Shown piece by piece: positions 1-6,663 of a DNA stretch of 6,683 nt. Source of the stretch: Bacteroidota bacterium (lineage in GTDB: Bacteria > Bacteroidota > Bacteroidia > UKL13-3). The stretch's first letter is position 1. The number at the start of each line of letters is the position of its first letter. Made by a program: the position numbers and the translations under genes. The notes below the pieces were generated by a model. The model worked only from the letters and a program-made list of their open reading frames with translations. It was not told where the DNA came from and did not search any database. The stretch is from assembly GCA_947460565.1 (NCBI GenBank), contig CANHJJ010000100.1:1-6683 (forward strand), read 5' to 3'.

Positions 1-1
1 C

Positions 2-592
2 AAAGATTTTGATTTGTCTCTTAGAGGTTATGCAGGTGAATGGGGATATTTTAAAGATATGAAACCAAGTAATAGCTTTTACAGAACTACTCTTGGTTTA
101 GATTTCACTCCCAGGTGGAAATTCTTAGCGAATGAAAAAGCCAGATTTGTTCCTTACTTAACAGCAGGTGTTGGTATTAGACGCGTGAGTATGCCTTTCA
201 GCAACGATCAATTCGGGATAAATGGTTCTGACAAATCAGCTATTTATGAATTTGCTGTTCCAATAGGATTTGGATTGAATGTTGCGATTACCGAAAAAAT
301 TGGTTTGAACCTTCAATCAAACTATATGTGGACCAATAATGATTTCTCAGAAAGTGGCCCGAGTAATAATGCTAGTTTCAGTTTTGATCAAGCTTGGTTT
401 CACTCTATTGGATTCACCTATAACTTTAGCAAAATGAAAGTTGCCAATTAAGATGGTGTTTCTAATAGAAAAAACAAATGCCCAAATGCCCCAGCAGAAG
501 CTTTGGTGGTTGAGATAGGTTGTATTCATGGTAAAGACAAAGATGGTATTGCTTATAATATAGATACATGCCCTGATAAAGATGATATATAA
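2..592 (+). pseudogene. Decayed OmpA-family outer-membrane protein (beta-barrel plus thrombospondin-3-like repeats), 5' end outside the window
   Basis: The frame is open from the left edge, so the apparent TTG start at 14 is internal and the true start lies upstream. Codons up to the TAA at 449-451 encode the end of an outer-membrane beta-barrel, with alternating aromatic strands such as VPYLTAGVGIR and, last, HSIGFTYNFSKMK. The same frame continues for 46 codons after that TAA to a second TAA at 590-592. The continuation reads as thrombospondin-type-3 calcium repeats (DGVSNRKNKCPNAPAEAL, then DKDGIAYNIDTCPD), the usual linker between barrel and OmpA domain in Bacteroidota porins. The stop replaces a residue inside the first DxDG motif. 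Several expected Asp positions are Asn or Tyr, consistent with lost calcium binding. The C-terminal OmpA peptidoglycan-binding domain is absent; a terminator follows within 6 bases. The barrel alone could still be made, since the stop falls just after its last strand. The family call is from remembered domain patterns; decay is inferred from the stop, the Asp losses and the missing domain. Confidence 0.72.
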
Positions 593-597
593 GCATG

Positions 598-636
598 AAA
601 AGGCTGCAAAATTGAATTTGCAGCCTTTTGTGTTTT
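598..636 (+). terminator. Rho-independent terminator after the OmpA-like pseudogene
   Basis: A perfect 13-bp stem, AAAAGGCTGCAAA (598-610) with TTTGCAGCCTTTT (617-629), encloses a 6-base loop and runs into a T-rich tail broken by GTG. It starts 6 bases after the second stop of the OmpA-like remnant. The A-run on the left arm means it could also stop transcription coming from the right. Its intact state suggests the upstream unit was truncated with its terminator kept, or that the terminator is still under selection. Confidence 0.85.
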
Positions 637-706
637 AATCAATTATTAAGATACAATGCAATAGAGATGACTATGTTTGATTTTCAATCATACAAACATT
701 CATTGA
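637..706. other. Short intergenic stretch with no recognisable content
   Basis: AT-rich sequence between the terminator and the Omp85-like remnant. The reading frame of the remnant is closed by a TGA at 704-706, and no start codon or promoter in the right place for it was found. It may be further eroded coding sequence, but nothing supports that directly. Confidence 0.4.
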
Positions 707-1117
707 AACAAATATTCAGGCTCATATTATAACTTAATCCAAGGGATAAATACACACTCTCAAATAGATTCATCAAAAGGCTTGGCAACTGCTGATGCCA
801 TGAGAGCTTGCAAAGAATCTAGATTATTAAATGAGCTAATGAAATTTGCCAACCTTGAATGGAGGTGGAGTTTTGAGAAAACTAATTTCTTAAAACAGCA
901 TTTGGCATATAGCGCTATGCCCTTTATGGAGGCAGGCGGTATGGCTAATGACTTTCAAAACAATACTTCAATAAACAACTATAGGTATACTGAAGGATGA
1001 GGTGTGAGAGTTGCTTGGAATGTTATTACTATTCTTAGATTTGATTATGCTATTTCAATTGAATACAATCAGTTCTTCTATAACATTGGAAATCCATTTA
1101 AAAATAACAATATATAA
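707..1117 (+). pseudogene. Fragment of an Omp85/BamA-like outer-membrane barrel protein with an internal stop
   Basis: One frame is open from 707, interrupted by TGA at 998-1000, and continues for 38 codons to TAA at 1115-1117. Read across the TGA, it matches the C-terminal part of Bacteroidota Omp85-superfamily (bacterial surface antigen) barrels. A degraded loop-6 'RG(Y/F)' region (MRACKESRLL) is followed by a strand FANLEWRWSF, then LAYSAMPFMEAGG (usually PF.DAGRV), then the closing strands GVRVAWNVITILRFDYAIS and QFFYNIGNPF. Intact members have RGY/RGF, a DxGRV-like motif and a terminal NIGHxF; here these are RAC, EAGGM and NIGNPF. No start codon, signal peptide or N-terminal POTRA or DUF region is present, so this is a remnant and not a small gene. 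The ATG or TTG codons near 782 are internal. Omp85 proteins insert or transport outer-membrane proteins; this copy should be non-functional. A remnant of another barrel family cannot be fully excluded. Confidence 0.68.
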
Positions 1118-1125
1118 TGCGACAA

Positions 1126-1149
1126 TTTTGTAGGATTTTATCTACAAAA
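1126..1149. repeat. AT-rich inverted repeat just downstream of the Omp85-like remnant
   Basis: TTTTGTAG (1126-1133) and CTACAAAA (1142-1149) form a perfect 8-bp stem with an 8-base loop, starting 9 bases after the remnant's last stop codon. The position fits a leftover terminator, but no T-run follows on the + strand; a run of A follows, which would serve - strand transcription better. The stem has only two G-C pairs and is weak. Confidence 0.4.
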
Positions 1150-1183
1150 AAACTCTTTTGAATACCAATGCTTTTTGATAATA

Positions 1184-1197
1184 GGCTTTATAAAGCC
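1184..1197. repeat. 14-bp perfect palindrome GGCTTTATAAAGCC
   Basis: The 14 bases are their own reverse complement, with no spacer. It sits about 140 bases upstream of the proposed promoter of the large secreted-protein gene. It could be an operator-type half-site pair or chance in AT-rich sequence; no regulator is encoded nearby. Confidence 0.35.
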
Positions 1198-1236
1198 ATT
1201 TCTATGGATGAAAAATAAATAATAATGGGAAATTCA

Positions 1237-1281
1237 AGAAACTTACAAAAAAAATATAATACTTATAAACAGAAACTTACA
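1237..1281. repeat. Pair of 11-bp direct repeats AGAAACTTACA
   Basis: Identical copies lie at 1237-1247 and 1271-1281, 34 bases apart start to start, with a looser related stretch (ATACTTATAAAC) between them. They lie 50-100 bases upstream of the proposed -33 element of the large gene, where an activator could bind. Spacing is about three helical turns. No known motif is recognised. Confidence 0.35.
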
Positions 1282-1333
1282 TCGAAAAACCACCTTAAGG
1301 ATATACTATTTTGATTTTATAGAAAAAAATATC

Positions 1334-1364
1334 TTGACATTTATCAATTAATAAAATAATATTG
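1334..1364 (+). promoter_or_regulatory. Probable Bacteroidota-type promoter of the large secreted-protein gene
   Basis: TTG at 1334-1336 (within TTGACA) is followed after 20 bases by TAATATTG at 1357-1364, one mismatch from the Bacteroidota -7 consensus TAnnTTTG. Spacing fits the -33/-7 arrangement of that phylum. It would start transcription near 1370 and give a leader of roughly 20 bases before the ATG at 1390. The leader is A/T-rich with no Shine-Dalgarno sequence, as is usual in this phylum. Confidence 0.45.
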
Positions 1365-1389
1365 TTTTAACAATTAACTAAACAAAGTC

Positions 1390-4300
1390 ATGAATAAAAA
1401 ACTACAAAAACTAATCATGCTTTTAATAGCCTTCACGGTTATTCAAGCAAGGGCGCAACAAGTAACGGTAACGTCCACCGCAGGTTCAGGTTCAGGTTCC
1501 ACAGGAGGTTATTCCTCATTAGCGGGCGCATTTACTGACATCAATTCAGGTGTTTATCAGGGAGCCATTGACATTAGAATCAATGACAATTTCTCTATGA
1601 CTGCTAGCGCGGTTTTAGAAGCAAGTGGTACTGGCTCTGCATCATACACATCCATCTTGATTAGACCTGCTGATACGTCAACAGTTGTGAAACGAGTTTC
1701 AACAACAACAGCAAATATTAATTTAATTGACCTAAATGGTGCTGACAACGTTACTATTGATGGTAGAGCTGGAGGTACAGGAACTGTTACGAATCTGGAG
1801 TTTTTATATAACGTAAATACCACATTGACCAGCACAAATACCACAATGCGTTTAAACAACGGTGCTACTAACAACGTGTTCAGTTATGTAATGTTCTCGA
1901 ACAATTCAATACAGTCGGCTGCAGGTGCCGCTAATATTAATATCATAAACTCTTCTACTGGTTTTAGTCCAAACTCAAACAATACAATTCAAAATTGTAT
2001 TTTATATGGCGCTAGAAACTCAATCATTCAAGATGGAACCAATAATTTAAGTAATGCTACTACCGACAACTTAATTATTAAAAACAACGTGATTTATAAC
2101 TTTGCTTTGGCTGGAGTAAATTTGGGAGTAAATATTGGATCGGTAACCATTGATTCAAACACATTCTATCATTCATCAGGTTATGCTTCTAACTACACCA
2201 CAACGACAGGAGCTGCAACAGCGCAAGCTCCTAGAGCTATTTCAGTTGGTAGCACTGCTGCTACCACGAGATTAACTGCGAATATTACCAAAAATAGAAT
2301 TTATGATTTAAAGGCCACCACAACCGTAGCTAATTCAAGTATTTTTGGCATGATTCTAAGCATGACCAACAATACACAAGGTAATGTAATAAATGTATAT
2401 AACAATAGTATTTCATTACTACAAACAAATGCCGTTGTGAACAATAGCTTTACTGGTGGTTGCAATGGAATTCTTACCCAAGGTGCAAGCGCTGGAACAT
2501 ACAATATTTACAACAATACGGTTAGAATAGGTGGTACAAGTTCAGGTTCAACAGCTACAAGTGTAAGAGGATACTGCTTAATGGTGTTCAACAACTCATC
2601 TGCTGTTACAGCTAATGTTAAAAATAATTTGTTTATTAATACAAGGACTGGTGGTACCACTTTGGGTGCTGCAAATTACTACTTGGCAGCGATATATTAT
2701 TATACCGCAACCGCATATAATGTTGATAATAATGTATATTATGGAACACCCTATATTTTAGGAACACCTACCGCCACGGGTATTACTATTACAACTGCAA
2801 TTGCTTGGTCAACAAATGATGCAAATTCATTGGTAAAAACACCTACATTCTCAAATAACCAACAACCATACTTAAGTGGTGCTTCATTAGCAGATGCAGA
2901 TTTATCTGCTCCAAGAATTTCTACTGTACCTGCTGATATTGATAACAATACTCGTTCAGCTACTTGTTACAAAGGTGCATACGAAGCTACTAGCTCACCA
3001 TTTATTACCAATGACTTGCAAGCAAGAATTATTTATACTTATGGTAAAATACCTGTTGGTACCTTGGATAGCATAAGAGTTAGGGTAAAAAGCAATGGTA
3101 TTTCAACTTTAAGCAACTCGCTTATAACAGTTACTATCAAAGGTGCAAATACAGCTACCCTAACATACAATATTCCTTCAATTGGAGCTTTAGCAGATAT
3201 AACCTATACTTTCCCTGGATATACTCCATTGAATTTAGGTTATGATACCATCACTGCGGCTGTTCCTACTGGAGACCAAAACACCACAAACGATACCATT
3301 ACTTGGATAAGAGAAAATACCTTAAATGCTCTTAGCTATACACGTCCATTTGTAGGAAGAACAGGTAATTTAGGTACCAACCCACAAGGAGAATTGATGG
3401 CAAAATTCAGCACCCCGGTTAATAACTTTGTAAACCAAGTAAATGTTGACTTCACAAGTTTGGGATTTTCAGCACAATCTTTTTCTGTGGTAATTTACGA
3501 AGATTCAGGAAGCACATTTGGTCCAAAAATGAACGCATTGTGGGTATCATCACCACAAACCACCGTTAATGGTATTTATAATTTATCAGTACCTTCAGTT
3601 GCTATTCGTTCAGGCTCTTTCTATGTAGGTGTTAGACAATTAACATCTAACAATATTGGATTTGCTTACCAAAACGAAAATCCTATCAGAACAGGAACTT
3701 TTTACTTCAGACAAGGAACCACTTACAATACATTACCATGGAATGATTTTGCAGTAAACTCTAACAATCAATTTAGGTTCATGATTGAGCCTCGTTTGAA
3801 AATTAACAACGATTTGGGTGTAACAGATTTAGTAAGTCCAGGTTTATGTGCTGGTTCAAGTGCAACAACTTTTGGTGTGAACGTTCAAAATTTAGGTTTA
3901 TTAACTCAAGATTTTGCGGTAAACCCACTTTCGGTATATGGAACTGCAACAGATCCAAATGGCACAACCACTTCATTTGGTCCAATTACAATCAATTCTG
4001 ACACCTTAACTACTGATGGTAATTTGTTGGTTGCACTAACAAACTCATACAACATGAGTGCTGCCGGCACTTATACTTTCAAAGCATGGACTGTAAGTGG
4101 AGCTGATAACAATGCTATCAACGACACCTTGCTAAATGTATCTAGAACTGTGGTTGTTCCTACAAGTGCCCCACATATTCAAGATTTCAATGCTAGCACA
4201 GCTATGCCTACAGGTTGGTCAACTGCTAATTTCAGATTTAATGGAAGTACTGGTAATGGTGTATCTGGAAGTAATTCAATGAGAGCTTTGATTTTAAGTA

Positions 4301-5838
4301 CTTCTACTTTCAATTCAAATGCAGTATTAAATTCACCTAGAATTACTGGAGCTACTGCAGCCTCTCAATTAAGATTTAAATATAAAGTTACCAATTTTAC
4401 AGATGGTTCTCCTACAGCTATGCAATTAGTTGATAGTATTAAAGTTTTGATATCATCAAATTGTGGTACAAGTTATGATTATGCTTATGTTATTACAGGT
4501 ACCAATCATACTACTACTTCAGATTATACTGATGTTAAATTGAACCTAGCTAACTATGTAGGTGGTGGAAATGATTTAATGGTAAAATTCCAATTAGATT
4601 GGTTTGGAACCTCTAATAACTCATATGTAGATTTTGATGATATTCGTTTTATTGATACCACTAATGATGTAGCTCCTACCAATATTTCTGGTATTTGTGC
4701 AAACCTACCTTTAGGAGCCTCATTGAATATCACTTCTGAAATCTCTAATTTAGGTACTTCAACTGCCAATACAGTTGGGTACGGTGTTTCTATTGCAGGT
4801 CCAAGAACATTTAACAATTCTGGTACAATAACTTCTATAGTTGGCGGAACACCTAATCCTGTTACTTTTGCAGCTTTCACTCCAACAACAACAGGCACAT
4901 ACACTGTTAAAATATACAATAACTATTCTGGCGATAATGACAATTACAATGATACTGTTTACAGATCATTCAGCGTATTTGCAGGTGTAGATTCATTCTA
5001 CATCAGCAACTTAACGACCACTTCATTTACCATTAATTGGCAAGCAATTGCTGGGGCAACTAGCTACAATTTGGATGTTGCTTCTGACCCTGCTTTTACA
5101 TCAATTTTAACTGGTTATAATGATTTATCAGTATCAGGTACTTCGCAAAGTGTTACAGGCCTAAGTTCAGGTGTTATTTATTATTTCAGAGTTAGAACTA
5201 CAAACGCTTGTGGAACATCAAGCAATTCTGGAACAAATAATGCTACCACGCTTACATTGAGCACACCGTTAACATTAACTGCTTATTTACAAGGTATATA
5301 CCTTGGAGGTAGCACTATGAATGCTGCACCTTTTGCTGCGGATGGTGTTTCACCAACAACTATTGCAGATACTGTAACAATTGAATTACATGATGCTAAT
5401 ACACCTACTACCGTTTTTTCTACAACAGTTGGTACAATAGGTACCAATGGTATTGGTAATATTTCATTACCTCCAACAGCAAGTGGTGGAACATACTATA
5501 TCGTTTTAAAACACCGTAACTCTATTGCTACTTGGAGTGCTAACCCTGTAAATTTTAACAATTCAAGCAATAGTTATAATTTCAGTACAGGCGCAACACA
5601 AGCGTATGGTGACAATTTGGTAAATGTAGGCACCGGTGTATATGCTATATACTCTGGAGATATCAACCAAGATGGATCTGTAGACTTTAATGATTATCCA
5701 GGTTTGGATATCGCAAGTTCAGCTGGAGTTCTTGGCTATGATGCTAATGATTTAAATGGTGATGCATCAGTTGATTTTAATGACTATCCGCTTTTAGATG
5801 TGAATAGTAGTTTAGGAATAATTTCAATTACTCCATAA
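1390..5838 (+). CDS. Large secreted beta-helix, CARDB-like and FN3 protein with C-terminal dockerin-like calcium loops
   Basis: A 1482-residue exported protein of unproven function, best read as a surface or released adhesin or glycan-binding protein. Residues 1-22 are a Sec signal peptide (MNKK, hydrophobic IMLLIAFTV, ARA before QQ). Residues 26-120 resemble the usual opening of Bacteroidota beta-helix proteins. Residues about 195-455 carry right-handed beta-helix turns with stacked Asn motifs (KNNVIYN 231-237, TKNRIYD 300-306, YNIYNNTV 371-378, VKNNLFIN 410-417, VDNNVYYG 445-452). The helix region closes at DIDNNTR...KGAYE (about 518-532). CARDB/Ig-like modules follow at about 541-642, 803-925 and 1091-1198, with jelly-roll-like modules at about 645-800 and 928-1090 (the latter ends YVDFDDIRF, like cleaved-adhesin domains). 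An FN3 domain spans about 1202-1290 (W1217, YYFRVRT 1264-1270). The final module, about 1294-1482, ends in two calcium loops, D1424-x-N-x-D-G-x-V-D-x-N-D1435 and D1454-x-N-x-D-A-x-V-D-x-N-D1465. No catalytic motif and no classical T9SS sorting domain is visible. The ATG is fixed by the signal peptide. Domain names come from remembered patterns; boundaries are approximate. Confidence 0.9.
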   Translation: MNKKLQKLIMLLIAFTVIQARAQQVTVTSTAGSGSGSTGGYSSLAGAFTDINSGVYQGAIDIRINDNFSMTASAVLEASGTGSASYTSILIRPADTSTVVKRVSTTTANINLIDLNGADNVTIDGRAGGTGTVTNLEFLYNVNTTLTSTNTTMRLNNGATNNVFSYVMFSNNSIQSAAGAANINIINSSTGFSPNSNNTIQNCILYGARNSIIQDGTNNLSNATTDNLIIKNNVIYNFALAGVNLGVNIGSVTIDSNTFYHSSGYASNYTTTTGAATAQAPRAISVGSTAATTRLTANITKNRIYDLKATTTVANSSIFGMILSMTNNTQGNVINVYNNSISLLQTNAVVNNSFTGGCNGILTQGASAGTYNIYNNTVRIGGTSSGSTATSVRGYCLMVFNNSSAVTANVKNNLFINTRTGGTTLGAANYYLAAIYYYTATAYNVDNNVYYGTPYILGTPTATGITITTAIAWSTNDANSLVKTPTFSNNQQPYLSGASLADADLSAPRISTVPADIDNNTRSATCYKGAYEATSSPFITNDLQARIIYTYGKIPVGTLDSIRVRVKSNGISTLSNSLITVTIKGANTATLTYNIPSIGALADITYTFPGYTPLNLGYDTITAAVPTGDQNTTNDTITWIRENTLNALSYTRPFVGRTGNLGTNPQGELMAKFSTPVNNFVNQVNVDFTSLGFSAQSFSVVIYEDSGSTFGPKMNALWVSSPQTTVNGIYNLSVPSVAIRSGSFYVGVRQLTSNNIGFAYQNENPIRTGTFYFRQGTTYNTLPWNDFAVNSNNQFRFMIEPRLKINNDLGVTDLVSPGLCAGSSATTFGVNVQNLGLLTQDFAVNPLSVYGTATDPNGTTTSFGPITINSDTLTTDGNLLVALTNSYNMSAAGTYTFKAWTVSGADNNAINDTLLNVSRTVVVPTSAPHIQDFNASTAMPTGWSTANFRFNGSTGNGVSGSNSMRALILSTSTFNSNAVLNSPRITGATAASQLRFKYKVTNFTDGSPTAMQLVDSIKVLISSNCGTSYDYAYVITGTNHTTTSDYTDVKLNLANYVGGGNDLMVKFQLDWFGTSNNSYVDFDDIRFIDTTNDVAPTNISGICANLPLGASLNITSEISNLGTSTANTVGYGVSIAGPRTFNNSGTITSIVGGTPNPVTFAAFTPTTTGTYTVKIYNNYSGDNDNYNDTVYRSFSVFAGVDSFYISNLTTTSFTINWQAIAGATSYNLDVASDPAFTSILTGYNDLSVSGTSQSVTGLSSGVIYYFRVRTTNACGTSSNSGTNNATTLTLSTPLTLTAYLQGIYLGGSTMNAAPFAADGVSPTTIADTVTIELHDANTPTTVFSTTVGTIGTNGIGNISLPPTASGGTYYIVLKHRNSIATWSANPVNFNNSSNSYNFSTGATQAYGDNLVNVGTGVYAIYSGDINQDGSVDFNDYPGLDIASSAGVLGYDANDLNGDASVDFNDYPLLDVNSSLGIISITP
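1481..1498 (+). repeat. Three tandem CAGGTT units inside the secreted-protein gene
   Basis: Three exact copies of CAGGTT encode most of a GSGSGS run at residues 32-37, a flexible linker between the signal peptide and the beta-helix. The unit is 6 bases long, so a change in copy number would alter linker length without shifting the frame. Confidence 0.7.
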
Positions 5839-5856
5839 TATTTATATTTAAACAAT

Positions 5857-5897
5857 AAAAAATCCCGTTTGAAATGTTTCAAACGGGATTTTTTTTT
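5857..5897. terminator. Bidirectional rho-independent terminator between convergent genes
   Basis: An 18-bp perfect stem pairs 5857-5874 (A-run, TCCCGTTTGAAA) with 5877-5894 around a central TG; in practice the loop is four bases or more. It starts 18 bases after the stop of the large gene. The + strand continues in a T-run to 5897, and the - strand carries a T-run on its own downstream side, so it can terminate both the large gene and any read-through from ribH. Flanking AACAAT (5851-5856) and ATTGTT (5898-5903) extend the symmetry past a 3-base T bulge. Confidence 0.9.
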
Positions 5898-6177
5898 ATT
5901 GTTGGGCTTAATTAATACTACTATTCAGTCATTTTTCACACTTCATTATATAATGATTCCAAAAGACCTCATTCATCATTCAGTATAAATAGTTTTGTCG
6001 TCATGGCGAGGTACCAAGCCATCTTGTTTATAATGAGATTGCATTATTTTATTAGCAAAGACGTTCAATTATGAAAGTAGTCTTTTACTACAAATTGTAT
6101 TATTTAGTAATTATTTCGATCCGTTCAGACTTATTTGGATTCACCTAAAGAATCAATGATAAATACATTCAATCGTA
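5898..6177. other. Non-coding gap between the terminator and ribH
   Basis: About 280 bases with stop codons in all frames and no credible gene. Apart from the palindromic repeat at 5999-6063, it holds only a small hairpin (GTAGT/ACTAC near 6077-6091) and a weak GATTC/GAATC pair near 6139-6155. No clear terminator lies directly after ribH on the - strand; the shared hairpin at 5857-5897 may serve it. Confidence 0.6.
5999..6063. repeat. Degenerate dispersed palindromic repeat of the CGTCATTGCGAG type
   Basis: The left part reads CGTCATGGCGAGGTACCAAG then CCATCT, close to a dispersed element I remember from many bacterial genomes as CGTCATTGCGAGG.ACGAAG then CAATCT. The right end reads GAGATTGC (6035-6042), then an eroded AT-rich stretch, then GCAAAGACG (6055-6063). 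It mirrors the left end as an imperfect inverted repeat: GCCATCT pairs with AGATTGC with one mismatch, and CGTCATGGC with GCAAAGACG at 7 of 9 positions. Such elements are short, non-coding and hairpin-forming and sit between genes; mobility and function are unclear. The consensus is from memory. Confidence 0.55.
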
Positions 6178-6663
6178 CTATAAAATAGATTGTAGTTCTA
6201 TCATTTTTAAGGCAGTTTCAGCGGCTTCAATGCCTTTATTTCCATGTTTTCCTCCTGCCCTATCGATTGCCTGTTGCTGATTTTGGGTGGTTAATACACC
6301 AAAAACAATGGGTTTATTAGATTGCAACCCAACCTGCATAATACCATCAGCGCAGGATTGACAAATAAAATCGAAATGCCTTGTCTCGCCTTGAATAACA
6401 CAGCCAAGTGTAATAACTGCATCCATATTTTGTTGTGCCATCCATTGTGCAGCCAAGGGAAGTTCAAATGAACCTGGCACGTACTTAATATGTATATTTT
6501 TTTCTTTCACACCTTTTTCTATCAAAAAAGTATAAGCTCCTTGCAAAAGAGAATTAGTTATTTCTGTATTCCATTCAGAAACCACCATACCTATTTTTGA
6601 TTTCTTAAAAAGGTTATTGTTTTTAATATTCGTTTCTGATAAATTTTTTAATTGGGTTGCCAT
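6178..6663 (-). CDS. ribH: 6,7-dimethyl-8-ribityllumazine synthase (riboflavin biosynthesis)
   Basis: Cytosolic enzyme of the penultimate step of riboflavin synthesis. It condenses 5-amino-6-ribitylaminouracil with 3,4-dihydroxy-2-butanone 4-phosphate to give lumazine, which riboflavin synthase then uses; family members assemble as pentamers or 60-mer shells. The 161 residues are close to the usual 150-165. Visible motifs are VVSEWN (27-32, aromatic W31 stacking on the pyrimidine substrate), PGSFELP (63-69), GCVIQGETRHFDFIC (87-101, with H96 at the position of the catalytic histidine), FGVLTT (121-126), and DRAGGKHGNKGIEAA (134-148, R135 and K143 at the phosphate-contact positions). All key residues are present, so the gene looks functional. 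The N-terminal 20 or so residues are polar and Asn/Lys-rich, typical of Bacteroidota versions. The start is the ATG at 6663-6661; only 20 bases lie upstream, with no Shine-Dalgarno, so promoter or FMN riboswitch cannot be judged. It converges on the large secreted-protein gene and no other riboflavin gene is in view. Confidence 0.97.
   Translation of the reverse strand: MATQLKNLSETNIKNNNLFKKSKIGMVVSEWNTEITNSLLQGAYTFLIEKGVKEKNIHIKYVPGSFELPLAAQWMAQQNMDAVITLGCVIQGETRHFDFICQSCADGIMQVGLQSNKPIVFGVLTTQNQQQAIDRAGGKHGNKGIEAAETALKMIELQSIL

Noticed and set aside
14..451. A complete 145-residue gene beginning at TTG 14
   Set aside because: The frame is open to the left edge and the sequence begins in the middle of barrel strands without a signal peptide, so the TTG is internal.
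782..1000. A 72-residue hypothetical gene on the + strand
   Set aside because: The same frame has similarity-like content before the TTG and after the TGA, so it is part of a broken Omp85-like gene.
449..1000. Stop-codon readthrough or an altered genetic code explaining both in-frame stops
   Set aside because: The two stops differ (TAA and TGA), both regions also have damaged motifs, and the intact genes here end normally at TAA and TAG.
1119..1163. Small ATG-started open frame after the Omp85-like remnant
   Set aside because: Only 14 codons, overlaps the inverted repeat, no ribosome or promoter signal and no recognisable peptide.
1481..1498. Phase-variable repeat controlling the secreted protein
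   Set aside because: Only three 6-base units, in frame; copy changes would not switch the gene off.
4554..4919. Minus-strand open frame of 121 codons, and similar antisense frames at 1557-1874, 2301-2504 and 2751-2948
   Set aside because: They lie antisense inside the large gene, have no recognisable domains, and reflect its Thr/Asn/Gly-rich composition, which rarely produces stops on the opposite strand.
5990..5997. TAGTTTTG, a perfect match to the TAnnTTTG -7 promoter element
   Set aside because: There is no TTG about 20 bases upstream and no gene downstream on that strand; expected by chance in AT-rich sequence.
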